Positions 52,653 to 60,946 of a stretch of 64,000 nt of DNA are shown here, piece after piece. The stretch spans positions 62,001 through 126,000 of the forward strand of contig CANAZG010000001.1 in assembly GCA_947365965.1 (NCBI GenBank), read 5' to 3'. This stretch comes from an uncultured Clostridia bacterium. Its GTDB lineage: Bacteria; Bacillota; Clostridia; Oscillospirales; Oscillospiraceae. The position numbers were made by a program, and so were the translations under genes. The notes below the pieces were generated by a model. It saw only the letters and a program-made list of their open reading frames with translations. It was not told the origin of the DNA and made no database searches. Every line of letters starts with the position of its first letter. Within the stretch, counting starts at the first letter, position 1.

Positions 52653-54089
52653 TCATGGCTTGCCGGGGCCGCTTCCGCTCTGCCCCTGACTGAAGTTAAT
52701 CTGCTTGCGCTCGATCTGCCCCCAGCTCCTCTTCCGCTTCTTGTAGCCGTTCAGGGCCGTGACCCGCACCCACGCCATCACAAAACGGAGGCAGGAAACC
52801 TCCACTATGCACAGTCCCACGGCCTTGCACACGTCGGCGAACGCCAGCTTCAGGTCAATGGTGTGGACCCTGGCGAAGAAGGCCGTCAGGGAGAGAATCG
52901 AGGAGTAGGCCACATAGATGCCCAGATAGAGGAGCATGAAGCGCACATTGAGAATCCCCATCAGCACCGCCAGCGCCGTGGTCAGCACACCCACCACCTC
53001 TATATAGGGTGAGAAGAGCTCGTAGATCAGAAAGTAGATATAGGACACCAGCCCCACCATGCCGTACTTGGTGTCGGTGAGCATCTTCCGGTGCCGGGTC
53101 ATGCTCTGGAAGAGGCCGATGTGCCACCGCCGGCGCTGCTTGCACAGATCCGACAGCTTCTCCGGCGCCTGGGTCCAGCAGATGGCGTCGGTGGCATAGC
53201 GGATGGAGTAGGGCAGGCTGTGCTCCCGGCAGAACACGTGGAGCTTCATCACCAGCTCCATATCCTCGCCCATGGTGGTGGTGTCATAGCCCCCTGCGCC
53301 CACCACCACGCTCTTCTTAAAGAGGCCGAAGGCCCCCGAGATGATGATGCTCCCGTTGAACTGGTCAAAGAGAATCCGGGCCGCCAGGAAGGACCTGTCG
53401 TACTCCAGCACCTGCATGCAGGGCAGCAGCTTGTTGGGCATCCGATAGCGCACCACCACGCCGTCCTCGATCTCCGCGCCGTTGCAGGGCCTCACCGCCC
53501 CGCCCACCGCCACCACCCGGTCGTCCTCCAGCACCGGCCGCACGATCTTCTCCAGAGAGTCCCGCTGGAGCACCGAGTCCGCATCCATGCACAGGAAGTA
53601 GGGATACCGGGAAGCGTTGATGCCCATGTTCAGCGCGTCGGCCTTACCGCCGTTGCGCTTCTGAATGAGGGTGATGGGCACCTTCCAGGCCCGGGTCTCA
53701 TACACCGCCTCCACCCGCTGGCACCGCAGCCGCCGCTGGATCGGCCGGTTGATGCGAAACATCTGGAAGGTGTCCCGGAGGACCTGGGAAGTATTGTCGG
53801 TGGACCCGTCGTCCACCACCACAATCTCATAGGTCCGGTAGTCCAGGGCCAGCAGGGAGCGGATCGTGGCCTCGATGGTGACGCCCTCATTGTGGGCCGG
53901 CACCACGATGGTCACCGGAACATAGTATTCGCTGCGCAGCTCACTCTTCAGGGCGTTGCGCCGCTTGGCCCCGTACAGAGAAGCGGACCCCACTGTCACG
54001 GACAGGAAGAGAAAGCTGGCATAGCCCACCATGTACACCGCAAAGAATCCGCCCACCACCTGGAGCGCCGCTTTCAGCACATCTGTCAT
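52653..54089 (-). CDS. Processive GT2 glycosyltransferase
   Basis: A 478-residue membrane glycosyltransferase of the cellulose synthase/NodC/PgaC type. Catalytic motifs are in order: DDGS (93-96), DAD (169-171), GED (274-276) and QRRRW (318-322). One membrane helix precedes and about four follow the catalytic domain. It would make and export a polysaccharide chain. No PilZ domain is present; the c-di-GMP-type control, if any, would come from partners. It overlaps the HEAT gene by 4 bases. Confidence 0.92.
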   Translation of the reverse strand: MTDVLKAALQVVGGFFAVYMVGYASFLFLSVTVGSASLYGAKRRNALKSELRSEYYVPVTIVVPAHNEGVTIEATIRSLLALDYRTYEIVVVDDGSTDNTSQVLRDTFQMFRINRPIQRRLRCQRVEAVYETRAWKVPITLIQKRNGGKADALNMGINASRYPYFLCMDADSVLQRDSLEKIVRPVLEDDRVVAVGGAVRPCNGAEIEDGVVVRYRMPNKLLPCMQVLEYDRSFLAARILFDQFNGSIIISGAFGLFKKSVVVGAGGYDTTTMGEDMELVMKLHVFCREHSLPYSIRYATDAICWTQAPEKLSDLCKQRRRWHIGLFQSMTRHRKMLTDTKYGMVGLVSYIYFLIYELFSPYIEVVGVLTTALAVLMGILNVRFMLLYLGIYVAYSSILSLTAFFARVHTIDLKLAFADVCKAVGLCIVEVSCLRFVMAWVRVTALNGYKKRKRSWGQIERKQINFSQGQSGSGPGKP

Positions 54090-55201
54090 TCGGCCGCCTC
54101 CGTTCTCTCCCGCCGCAGATCCAGCTGGTAGAGCATCATCTCCCGCACGTATCGGTCGCCCCCGGCCACCACGCCGATGAGGTCGCTGTAGTCCAGCCCC
54201 TGCTGGGCCAGACTGGCCGCCGCGTTGGAGCGGACGTACCAGTTGGAGCTGTAGATGGCCTTTGTCAGCGCGTCCTGCACGTCGCCCCCCTGGTAACCGG
54301 CCAGGGAGGAGACAGCCACCGAGGCGTACTCCCAGCTGGCTGGGTCCTTGTCTGCGGCGTAGGACAGCAGGATGGGCCGCGCCTGATTGCTGGGATAACG
54401 GCCAAAGTAGCGGATGGCGGCCAGATGCAGCTCCTTGTCCTCCGCCGGGTCGGAGAGAATCTCCATCATCCTTTCCCCGTAGTCCCCTGAACGGAAGCGC
54501 ACATAGTTGAGCACCGACAGCTTGGTGGTGACAGAAAAGCTGTCCAGCCGCTCCAGCAGCAGCGCCGTCAGCTGCTCGTGGCTGCCGGTGAAGGAGAGAA
54601 GGCCGTCGGTGAGGATCTTCTCATGGAGGAACCGCCCGCCCCGGTCCAGGGCCGCCACCGCCTCCACCACCCGCTCGGGACTGCCGAAGGCGTAGAGGGC
54701 CTGGAGGGCATTCACCCGACAGTAGAGGCTCTCCTTGCTCATGTACTTCACCATCACGTCCTGGATGGCCTCCATGGCCTGATGCCGCCGGAGGGGATGG
54801 TGGGAGATGAAGTAGGCAAAGTAGGCGGCCTGGATGTCCTCCCGGTCCCGGTAGATCAGGGCCAGATGGAGAATGACAGGCTGAAGCTCCCGCTGGTACG
54901 CCCTGGCGGCCTCCGTGTCCCCCGCCGGGCCCTCCAGCCGGTCCGTCACCATCCGGTCAAAGGCCACCAGATTGCTCACCCGGGAGAGGCTGCGGCGCAG
55001 ATAGGACAGGTGCCTCCGATCCAGTCCCATCCCCATGCGCAGCCGGGCCAGCTGCCGGTCCATCCGGCGGGCCAGCCGTCTGCCCCTGCCCTCCAGCCGC
55101 CGGTCCCGCCGCTTGAGGGAGAGACTGTAGACAGTATTAAAGATGAGCATGCTCACGCACACCATGCCGTAGCCATACAGCAGCAGTTCACTTCCTCCCA
55201 A
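54086..55201 (-). CDS. HEAT-repeat membrane-anchored protein
   Basis: A 371-residue protein with one N-terminal membrane helix, a basic stretch, and about eight helical repeats of HEAT type from residue 130 (RRHQAMEAIQDVM, CRVNALQALYAFGSPERV, VRSNAAASLAQQGLD). TTG at 55201 with GAGGGG upstream is the likely start. HEAT scaffolds next to polysaccharide synthases can bind the synthase or partner proteins. No enzyme motif is visible. Confidence 0.75.
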   Translation of the reverse strand: MGGSELLLYGYGMVCVSMLIFNTVYSLSLKRRDRRLEGRGRRLARRMDRQLARLRMGMGLDRRHLSYLRRSLSRVSNLVAFDRMVTDRLEGPAGDTEAARAYQRELQPVILHLALIYRDREDIQAAYFAYFISHHPLRRHQAMEAIQDVMVKYMSKESLYCRVNALQALYAFGSPERVVEAVAALDRGGRFLHEKILTDGLLSFTGSHEQLTALLLERLDSFSVTTKLSVLNYVRFRSGDYGERMMEILSDPAEDKELHLAAIRYFGRYPSNQARPILLSYAADKDPASWEYASVAVSSLAGYQGGDVQDALTKAIYSSNWYVRSNAAASLAQQGLDYSDLIGVVAGGDRYVREMMLYQLDLRRERTEAAE

Positions 55202-55225
55202 AGCCCCTCGCCTCCTCTCGCTCGC

Positions 55226-57487
55226 TTAGCTCTCTCCGTCCAGGCTTGCCCAGTAGTCCCGCAGGATGTAGTAGGACCGTTTGAGCCGCTCGTGGCTGGT
55301 GGGGTTCCTCCCCCAGCCCTTCAGGGGAACGGCCTCCATGGGGATGCGGGTCCCCCGGTTCTCCCGGGAGCCCACGCCTGCGTAGATCTCCCGGATGGAC
55401 AGATTCTCAATGCCGTAGTTCTGGTAGTAGTCGTCGTGGACCTCCATCTCGGAGGGATTGGAGAAGTTGAGCAGCTGCCAGGGCAGCCGCAGCTCCACAT
55501 AGTCCCCGGCGAAGATGAAGTCCGCCAGGGAGTCGAAGTCCTCCGAGTCCGGGTTGCCGTTGCCGTGGCGCAGCTTTCCTGTCTCGTAGGAGACGCCGCC
55601 GGCCCCCTTCTGATCCCTGTCCGGCAGCACCTCCGTCAGCACCAGGGGAAGCTTGATGCGCTCGAATTCCGGGGTGTGCCGGTCCGGATTGTTGATGTAG
55701 TAGTCGTCTGCGTAGTACTCCGCCCCGTAGACGGCGGCCAGAACCTCATACCGCTTCTGGACCACCACCCGGCTCTGGTCCTCCCCCCGGATGACCACCA
55801 GGAAGTCGGCGGCCCGCTCAAACCCCACCCGGTAGTTCTGGCAGTAGGTGCTGCCGGACTTGGGGGTGACGTCCAGGGGGATGTAGATCGTGTCGTTCTC
55901 AGGCTGTAAGCCCGGCTTTTTCACCAGGAAGTAGAGGTACTTCTCGTCGTACTTCATGGAGAGCTCCAAGTCCCCGGAGGAGGCCACCCTGTCCTCCTCC
56001 GTCCATTCGGAAATGTCCCCGTCCACATAGCACACGCTCCGCTCCTCCCCGGGGTCAAAGGCCAGCAGGCCAAAGTACTGCTCGTTGGTCTGGCAGTCGC
56101 TCCAGTAGGCCGTATTGTCCAGATCCACCGCGTACATGGTGTTCCAGGTCCGCTTGAACCACTCGTCCTGCCACGTAAACACGCAGCTGCCCGCGCACCC
56201 GGCGTCCATGATGTCCCGGTAGCAGTCCACCAGAGCCTGACCGTGCTCCTGCTCCGACATGTGGCCCTGGTTGCGGCCGGTGTTGACATCCCGCTGAGCC
56301 ATGCCCCGGCCGGTGGTGACGCCGTACTCGGTGATGACCACCGGAAGGGTGTGGTGCCGGGCAAGGGCCCGCAGGTAGGCGATGTAGGTGTTGTAGCGGC
56401 CCTGACTGTCATAGTAGTCCTCTGGCCGGAGGCAGTCCTCAATGGGCACGCCCTGGAGCTTGGAGATGCGGTACTCCATGCTGGCCCGGGTCTCCTTGCC
56501 CATGCGGCGGTCCAGTTCCTCGTCGCTGTACTGCGCCGCCTCCGCCATAATCTCCAGGTAGTCGGGGAAATAGGGATAGACGTGGTAGGAGGCGAACATG
56601 CCGGAGCGGTAGTTCTCCGTGGCCAGCACGTGTTCCACGTCCACGCAGGCCAGCTTATATCGGTAGCCTGTCACCGCCGCCGGGTAGACGAAGGGGTCTG
56701 TGGTGGGCCAGTTGGAGAAGGCCACCAGCCGCTGCTGCCCGTAGCGCCGGGTCTCGTACTCGATGAGGCTGTCCCCCACCTGGCACAGCAGGGCCTCAAA
56801 GGCGGTGGCCTCCGGGGCGGTGTAGAGGTATGTTCCCTGGTAGGAGCGTCTGGCCTCGCTCTTCTGGTTGGTGTAGATCACCAGACTGCTCTCCCACTCC
56901 ACGCCGATGAGGTACCCGATGACCCACTCCGACACATCCTTCCGATACCGGCCGGAGCCCAGGCCCCGGCCCAGGTACAGGTCCCTGTTCCCATGGAGGA
57001 TGTCCGACAGGGTCCGGCAGTCCTCCTGGAGGGTCCACAGGATCTCCTCGTCATAGCCGTCTCGGTGGGAGAACTGCATGTAGTCGTTGACCCAGACGCC
57101 GTGGAGCAGGTACAGTGGCTCCTCCCGGCCATGGTTGTAATCATAGAAGGCGTTGTAGAACGCGTCGTGGTGGATGGTGTAGACCCGGATGGTGTTGGCC
57201 CCCAGCTCCTGGATCTGCGCAAACCAGCGCAGGTAGGTGTCGTAGTCCACAGCAAAGTCGGTGGCCCAGTGGCCGGGGATGCCCGCGCCCATGTCCACCC
57301 CCCGTATCTCAAAGGGCTCATAGACGCCGTTCCGCTCCAGCAGGATGGTCTGGCCGTCCGTCCTGGTGAAGGTCTCCACTGGCCGGTCCGGGGAAACAGT
57401 CAGGTTGACGCCGAAGCGGTAGTAAGCCGTATAGGCGGCGAAGCACAGCGCGGCCAGGACGCACACGGCGATAATGAATTTTTTCAA
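55226..57487 (-). CDS. Secreted glycosidase-like protein with CBM-like domain
   Basis: A 753-residue surface or lipid-side protein with an N-terminal hydrophobic helix. Residues about 50-460 fold like a GH family barrel (FEIRGVDMGAGIPGHWATDF, GANTIRVYTIHHDAFYNAFYDYNHG, VVITEYGVTTGRG, SCVFTWQDEW). The C-terminal about 250 residues (DISEWTEEDRVASSGDLELSMKYDEKYLYFLVKKP) resemble DOMON/CBM9-type carbohydrate-binding domains. The polymer it acts on is not known. TTG start with GGAGG upstream. Confidence 0.75.
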   Translation of the reverse strand: MKKFIIAVCVLAALCFAAYTAYYRFGVNLTVSPDRPVETFTRTDGQTILLERNGVYEPFEIRGVDMGAGIPGHWATDFAVDYDTYLRWFAQIQELGANTIRVYTIHHDAFYNAFYDYNHGREEPLYLLHGVWVNDYMQFSHRDGYDEEILWTLQEDCRTLSDILHGNRDLYLGRGLGSGRYRKDVSEWVIGYLIGVEWESSLVIYTNQKSEARRSYQGTYLYTAPEATAFEALLCQVGDSLIEYETRRYGQQRLVAFSNWPTTDPFVYPAAVTGYRYKLACVDVEHVLATENYRSGMFASYHVYPYFPDYLEIMAEAAQYSDEELDRRMGKETRASMEYRISKLQGVPIEDCLRPEDYYDSQGRYNTYIAYLRALARHHTLPVVITEYGVTTGRGMAQRDVNTGRNQGHMSEQEHGQALVDCYRDIMDAGCAGSCVFTWQDEWFKRTWNTMYAVDLDNTAYWSDCQTNEQYFGLLAFDPGEERSVCYVDGDISEWTEEDRVASSGDLELSMKYDEKYLYFLVKKPGLQPENDTIYIPLDVTPKSGSTYCQNYRVGFERAADFLVVIRGEDQSRVVVQKRYEVLAAVYGAEYYADDYYINNPDRHTPEFERIKLPLVLTEVLPDRDQKGAGGVSYETGKLRHGNGNPDSEDFDSLADFIFAGDYVELRLPWQLLNFSNPSEMEVHDDYYQNYGIENLSIREIYAGVGSRENRGTRIPMEAVPLKGWGRNPTSHERLKRSYYILRDYWASLDGES

Positions 57488-57508
57488 CGCCCAGCCTCCC
57501 TTTGGCCA

Positions 57509-58990
57509 TCAGTGGCGATACGTCTTGTTGCGGGAGGGGTGGGCGTACTGCCGGAGGGCGTGGATATTCTCGTCCAGCCAGTCGCCCCGGGCACAGATCC
57601 ACTCCCGCAGCTGCTCCACCGCCTCCCGGTGGCTGCGGAGGTTTCGCTCCGGCGGCGAGAGTCCCTCCCAGTTGGCGATCTCGTCCCCCCAGCGGTCGCT
57701 GTTGCGGTCAATGGCAGGCCCCAGCCACGCCAGGGTCTCGTCAATATAGTTCATGAGATACGCCTCGCTGAGCACGCCCCGCCGCAGCTCCCTGTACCGG
57801 GCGATGAGCCGCTCCACAAAGTCCTCGTCCTTGAACATCATAAAGAACCAGGCTCTCTCAACCATCAAGAAGCTCTCCGGCCTCAGCTCCTGCTCCTGGA
57901 AGTTGTCGCAGGCGTTGTTGAAGTCCCAGACGCACAGCTTGAACTTCCCTCCCACCTCCTTGTAGAGGTAGGTGGAGTAGATGCCCGCGTCGCTGTTCTT
58001 GGTGAACTCATTGATGAGGAAGTAGTCCACAAAGCTGTCCACGTCCACACTGTTCTGATAGCCGTACTGTCCGCTGATGTAGTCAAAGGAGAACAGGGCC
58101 TTCTCAAAGGCGGACACGTCCAGCTCAATGCTCTTTTTCAGCTCCTCCGTCAGCTTCCCCTTCCCCGGGTAGCGGATGGCGATATCCTGGGGGATCTGGC
58201 CCACCCGCTCCGCGAAGGTGTACACGTCCCGGATCGACTCCAGGTCCTCCTCCGTGGGCCGGTCCACCCGCAGGAGGTAGCCCGTGGCCTCGGCGTTCTT
58301 CGCCTCCATCCGCAGGGGCAGGCGGCAGTTGTCCCCGTTGGTGATGGTCTCCACCATCAGGTAGAGGCCCTGGTGCCTGCCGTTGAGTACCAGCTCACAG
58401 AAGCGGGCGTTGGGAGCGTACTCCATGATTTCCCCAGCAATGTTGTACCACATATAGTTGCGGATGAGAGATTTGTCAAGAATGGGTCCGTGGAGGGCCC
58501 ACTCCCGGTGGGCGGCCATGCCCATCATGGGGTAGTCCAGCGATTCCCCCTCGCCGTCCTTCAGATTCAGCAGGTAGGGCTGCTTGGGGAAGCGCCGGGA
58601 GGAGTTGCCCCGGATGCGGAAGTCCCCCGCCGCCTCCAGGGCCGGCGGGTCCGTCAGGTGGTTGTTGGCGTCAACGTTGTCGATCACCGCCACCTGGACA
58701 GTGATGACGGGCTGGCCGTCCTCTGCGGCAGTGTGGAGCGTCTGGCCGAATCGGTCCAGCGCACCCTCCCTGACCGCCCCGGGGATCCGCTGTCCGCCGG
58801 TGTCAATGACGATCAGGGGCAGATGGGAGCACAGCTCCCGCCCGCCGCAGCCGCAGCCCTCATCCCCCCGGAAGGTCAGGTGCTGGTGAACCCGGGTTTT
58901 CTCCTGGGTCTCCGGCTCCAGAGATGCCGCAGCGGCGGCCGCCAGCAGCATCACCGCCAGGGCCGCCAATCCCAGAATCTTGTATTTCAT
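57509..58990 (-). CDS. CotH kinase family protein
   Basis: A 493-residue exported protein (signal helix GLAALAVMLLAAAAAAS). The CotH fold is visible as FRIRGNSSRRFPKQPYLLNLKD, WALHGPILDKSLIRNYMWYNIA, LVLNGRHQGLYLMVETI and VWDFNNACDN. CotH proteins are atypical kinases that phosphorylate surface or spore-coat proteins. A GCGCGG stretch near residue 45 may bind metal. It belongs to the VTC/DUF4956 operon, a combination I recall from several bacterial genomes. Confidence 0.88.
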   Translation of the reverse strand: MKYKILGLAALAVMLLAAAAAASLEPETQEKTRVHQHLTFRGDEGCGCGGRELCSHLPLIVIDTGGQRIPGAVREGALDRFGQTLHTAAEDGQPVITVQVAVIDNVDANNHLTDPPALEAAGDFRIRGNSSRRFPKQPYLLNLKDGEGESLDYPMMGMAAHREWALHGPILDKSLIRNYMWYNIAGEIMEYAPNARFCELVLNGRHQGLYLMVETITNGDNCRLPLRMEAKNAEATGYLLRVDRPTEEDLESIRDVYTFAERVGQIPQDIAIRYPGKGKLTEELKKSIELDVSAFEKALFSFDYISGQYGYQNSVDVDSFVDYFLINEFTKNSDAGIYSTYLYKEVGGKFKLCVWDFNNACDNFQEQELRPESFLMVERAWFFMMFKDEDFVERLIARYRELRRGVLSEAYLMNYIDETLAWLGPAIDRNSDRWGDEIANWEGLSPPERNLRSHREAVEQLREWICARGDWLDENIHALRQYAHPSRNKTYRH

Positions 58991-59044
58991 CGCGCCTCCT
59001 CTTCCCTGCTCTTCCTGAAAGAGGAAGAATGAAAACCCGCCGGC

Positions 59045-59722
59045 TCAGCTGCTGATATCGTCGTTCTGCATGACGGTGTTGAAGTACTCGATATTGCCCA
59101 GGCCGTAGACCTCGTCGGAGAGCATCCGCCCGGCGGACCGCTTCTTCTCCAGCAGGCGGCGGTTGATCTCATAGATGAACTCCACGCTGGTCTCAGTGGT
59201 GTTCTTTACCCGGAGGGCGGCCTTTCTGGAGAAGTACTGGAAGATCAGCGCCTCCACCCGCTCCTCGTTCATGCGCACGGTGCGGATGATGAGCAGGACC
59301 CGGTTGTCGTTGCGGATCCGGCCCAGGAGGAGCATCAGCACAAACACGAAGGCGCTGCCCACCGAGGCCGTCAGATAGTCCCCAGCTCCGCAGCAGATGC
59401 CCACCACGATGGTCCAGAATATGTACACCGTGTCCCGGGAGTCCTTCACCGCCGTGCGGAACCGGACGATCGACAGGGCGCCCACCATGCCCAGGCTCAT
59501 GGCCAGATTGTTGCCAATGACGATCATCACCGTGGTGGTGATGACCGTGAGCGCCACCAGGGAGACGTTGAACTTCTTGCTGTAGATGCTCCCGTCGTGG
59601 CTGATCCGGTAGGAGAGGAAGATAAAGCAGGCAATCACGCTGGCTACCGCCAGCCGGGTGATGATGTTCTCCAGGGACAGATCGCTGGACTTGCCGAACA
59701 TCTCAAAGAGCTCTTTTCTCAT
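59045..59722 (-). CDS. DUF4956 membrane protein
   Basis: A 225-residue protein with four membrane helices near the N-terminus and a cytoplasmic C-terminal domain (VLLIIRTVRMNEERVEALIFQYFSRKAAL ... EVYGLGNIEYFNTVMQNDD). The loop GMVGALSIVRFRTAVKDSRDTVYIFW is the family signature. DUF4956 genes commonly lie next to VTC-type polymerase and CotH genes and may form a transporter or channel for the polymer. Function is not established. Confidence 0.85.
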   Translation of the reverse strand: MRKELFEMFGKSSDLSLENIITRLAVASVIACFIFLSYRISHDGSIYSKKFNVSLVALTVITTTVMIVIGNNLAMSLGMVGALSIVRFRTAVKDSRDTVYIFWTIVVGICCGAGDYLTASVGSAFVFVLMLLLGRIRNDNRVLLIIRTVRMNEERVEALIFQYFSRKAALRVKNTTETSVEFIYEINRRLLEKKRSAGRMLSDEVYGLGNIEYFNTVMQNDDISS

Positions 59723-59758
59723 GGGGATACCTCGCCATAAAAACGCGCTGGGGCGTGT

Positions 59759-60454
59759 TTAATTCTGGTAGTGCAGTCCCGCGCTCCTGGCGAGACAGTA
59801 TTTGCTCTGGGTTGTCTCTGAGCGGTTGGCGGCGCTGACCAGATCCTTGATGTAGCTGAGCAGAAAGCCGTTGTACTTCACCTCCAGCACCGCGTTGAAG
59901 GGGTCCAGCACCGGGTACCGGAGCAGCTGGGGGGAGAAGATGTCCCAGCTGGCCTCCGTGGCCACGATTTGGCTGTCCAGGGTGATGCGAATCTGGTTCT
60001 CCTTGGCGATAAACGCCCTGCGCCGGTACTCCACCACGGCCTTGGGCCGGTAACACCGCGCCTGCATGAGGCCGAAGCACTCGGCGGCAAAGCTGTCGCT
60101 GTAGCGGAGCAGGGATCGACAGTCCCCCAGGATCAGCCGCTCCGCGTCCTCCCGGTTCAGCCGCAGGGACCGCTTCTTCTGGTAGGGCCCCTCCTTCTGC
60201 TTCATCTCCAGCATGGCGAAATCGGCGGCCGGGTTGTAGATCCGCAGCCGGATCTTCCGCCGCAGCTCCAGCCCCTCCATCTTGTCCTGGTAGTCCCCGT
60301 CGTTAAGTGTGTCGAAGTAGAGGGAGCGAATGGCGTAGCCCTGGGGGCCGTTGTGGGCGTCCTCCAGCATGACGCCGCTGAGCCGGTCGCACAGGCGCTG
60401 GCCGTCCACCAGCGTCATCAGATATTTCTTTTCCTGCCGCAGCACCTCTCTCAT
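59759..60454 (-). CDS. VTC-domain polyphosphate polymerase
   Basis: A 231-residue VTC domain, the tunnel fold that makes polyphosphate from ATP in yeast. Basic strands expected to line the tunnel are visible (ELRRKIRLRIYN, KKRSLRLNRED, KAVVEYRRRAFI) along with FDTLNDGDYQDKMEG and VLEVKYNGFLL. The start at 60454 is chosen because GGAGGAGA precedes it and the frame upstream has no family likeness. It is the first gene of the envelope operon. Confidence 0.85.
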   Translation of the reverse strand: MREVLRQEKKYLMTLVDGQRLCDRLSGVMLEDAHNGPQGYAIRSLYFDTLNDGDYQDKMEGLELRRKIRLRIYNPAADFAMLEMKQKEGPYQKKRSLRLNREDAERLILGDCRSLLRYSDSFAAECFGLMQARCYRPKAVVEYRRRAFIAKENQIRITLDSQIVATEASWDIFSPQLLRYPVLDPFNAVLEVKYNGFLLSYIKDLVSAANRSETTQSKYCLARSAGLHYQN

Positions 60455-60695
60455 TCCGCCGGACTCTCCTCCTCCGCTCCGCACCGGGGTCCTCCCCGCC
60501 GCTGGGCGGCAGGGCTCCGGGGGCTGATTGTCTGCCGGACATTCCGTTCTCCGGCCTATTATACACCAGGTCTTCATCGGTTGGAAGCTGCTGCGCAAAA
60601 ATGGTAAAGGCCTGCGAGATTTTTACACGGGCCTCTGAGGGTCCCGTCAGGAGGGCTCCCCCCTGCCGCGCCTTTTCGACAGCTGTTTCTATTTT

Positions 60696-60724
60696 ATTTT
60701 ATCACGGTTCCGTTCCAGATGCAA
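60696..60724 (-). promoter_or_regulatory. Envelope operon promoter
   Basis: TTGCAT (60724-60719), 17 bases, TAAAAT (60701-60696), upstream of the VTC gene; nine genes follow on this strand without a clear terminator until 49325. Confidence 0.65.
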
Positions 60725-60844
60725 GGCCAAGGTTCCCCCGCCTGCGGAAATCCGAGGAGGCGAGCCGTCCCCGCAGCCACCCTGTGGAGCCCCTTACTCG
60801 CCCCGGAGCTCTCCTGTATTTTTCCGCTGTGCGCCATTTTCTGG

Positions 60845-60873
60845 TTGATTTTACCGTTTTTATGTGCTATATA
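60845..60873 (+). promoter_or_regulatory. Signalling pair promoter
   Basis: TTGATT (60845-60850), 17 bases, TATATA (60868-60873), 74 bases before the multi-PAS gene. Confidence 0.6.
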
Positions 60874-60946
60874 TAGTATGAATTTGCGCGGCATTTCCTG
60901 TGACGCCCGGTGGGCTCTTACCGCGAAATATTGGGAGGGATGGCTT

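Larger units (their letters stand above)
60455..60946. other. Divergent control region of the envelope and signalling operons
   Basis: About 490 bases between the VTC gene and the multi-PAS gene. It holds a promoter in each direction (60696-60724 minus, 60845-60873 plus). No RNA gene or protein-like frame is visible to me. The 240-base leader on the minus side has room for a riboswitch, but I could not fold one convincingly. Confidence 0.5.

Noticed and set aside
56243..59032. 929-codon frame on the plus strand across the CotH and glycosidase genes
   Set aside because: Spans two clear minus-strand genes and their gap, with no start signal or motif.
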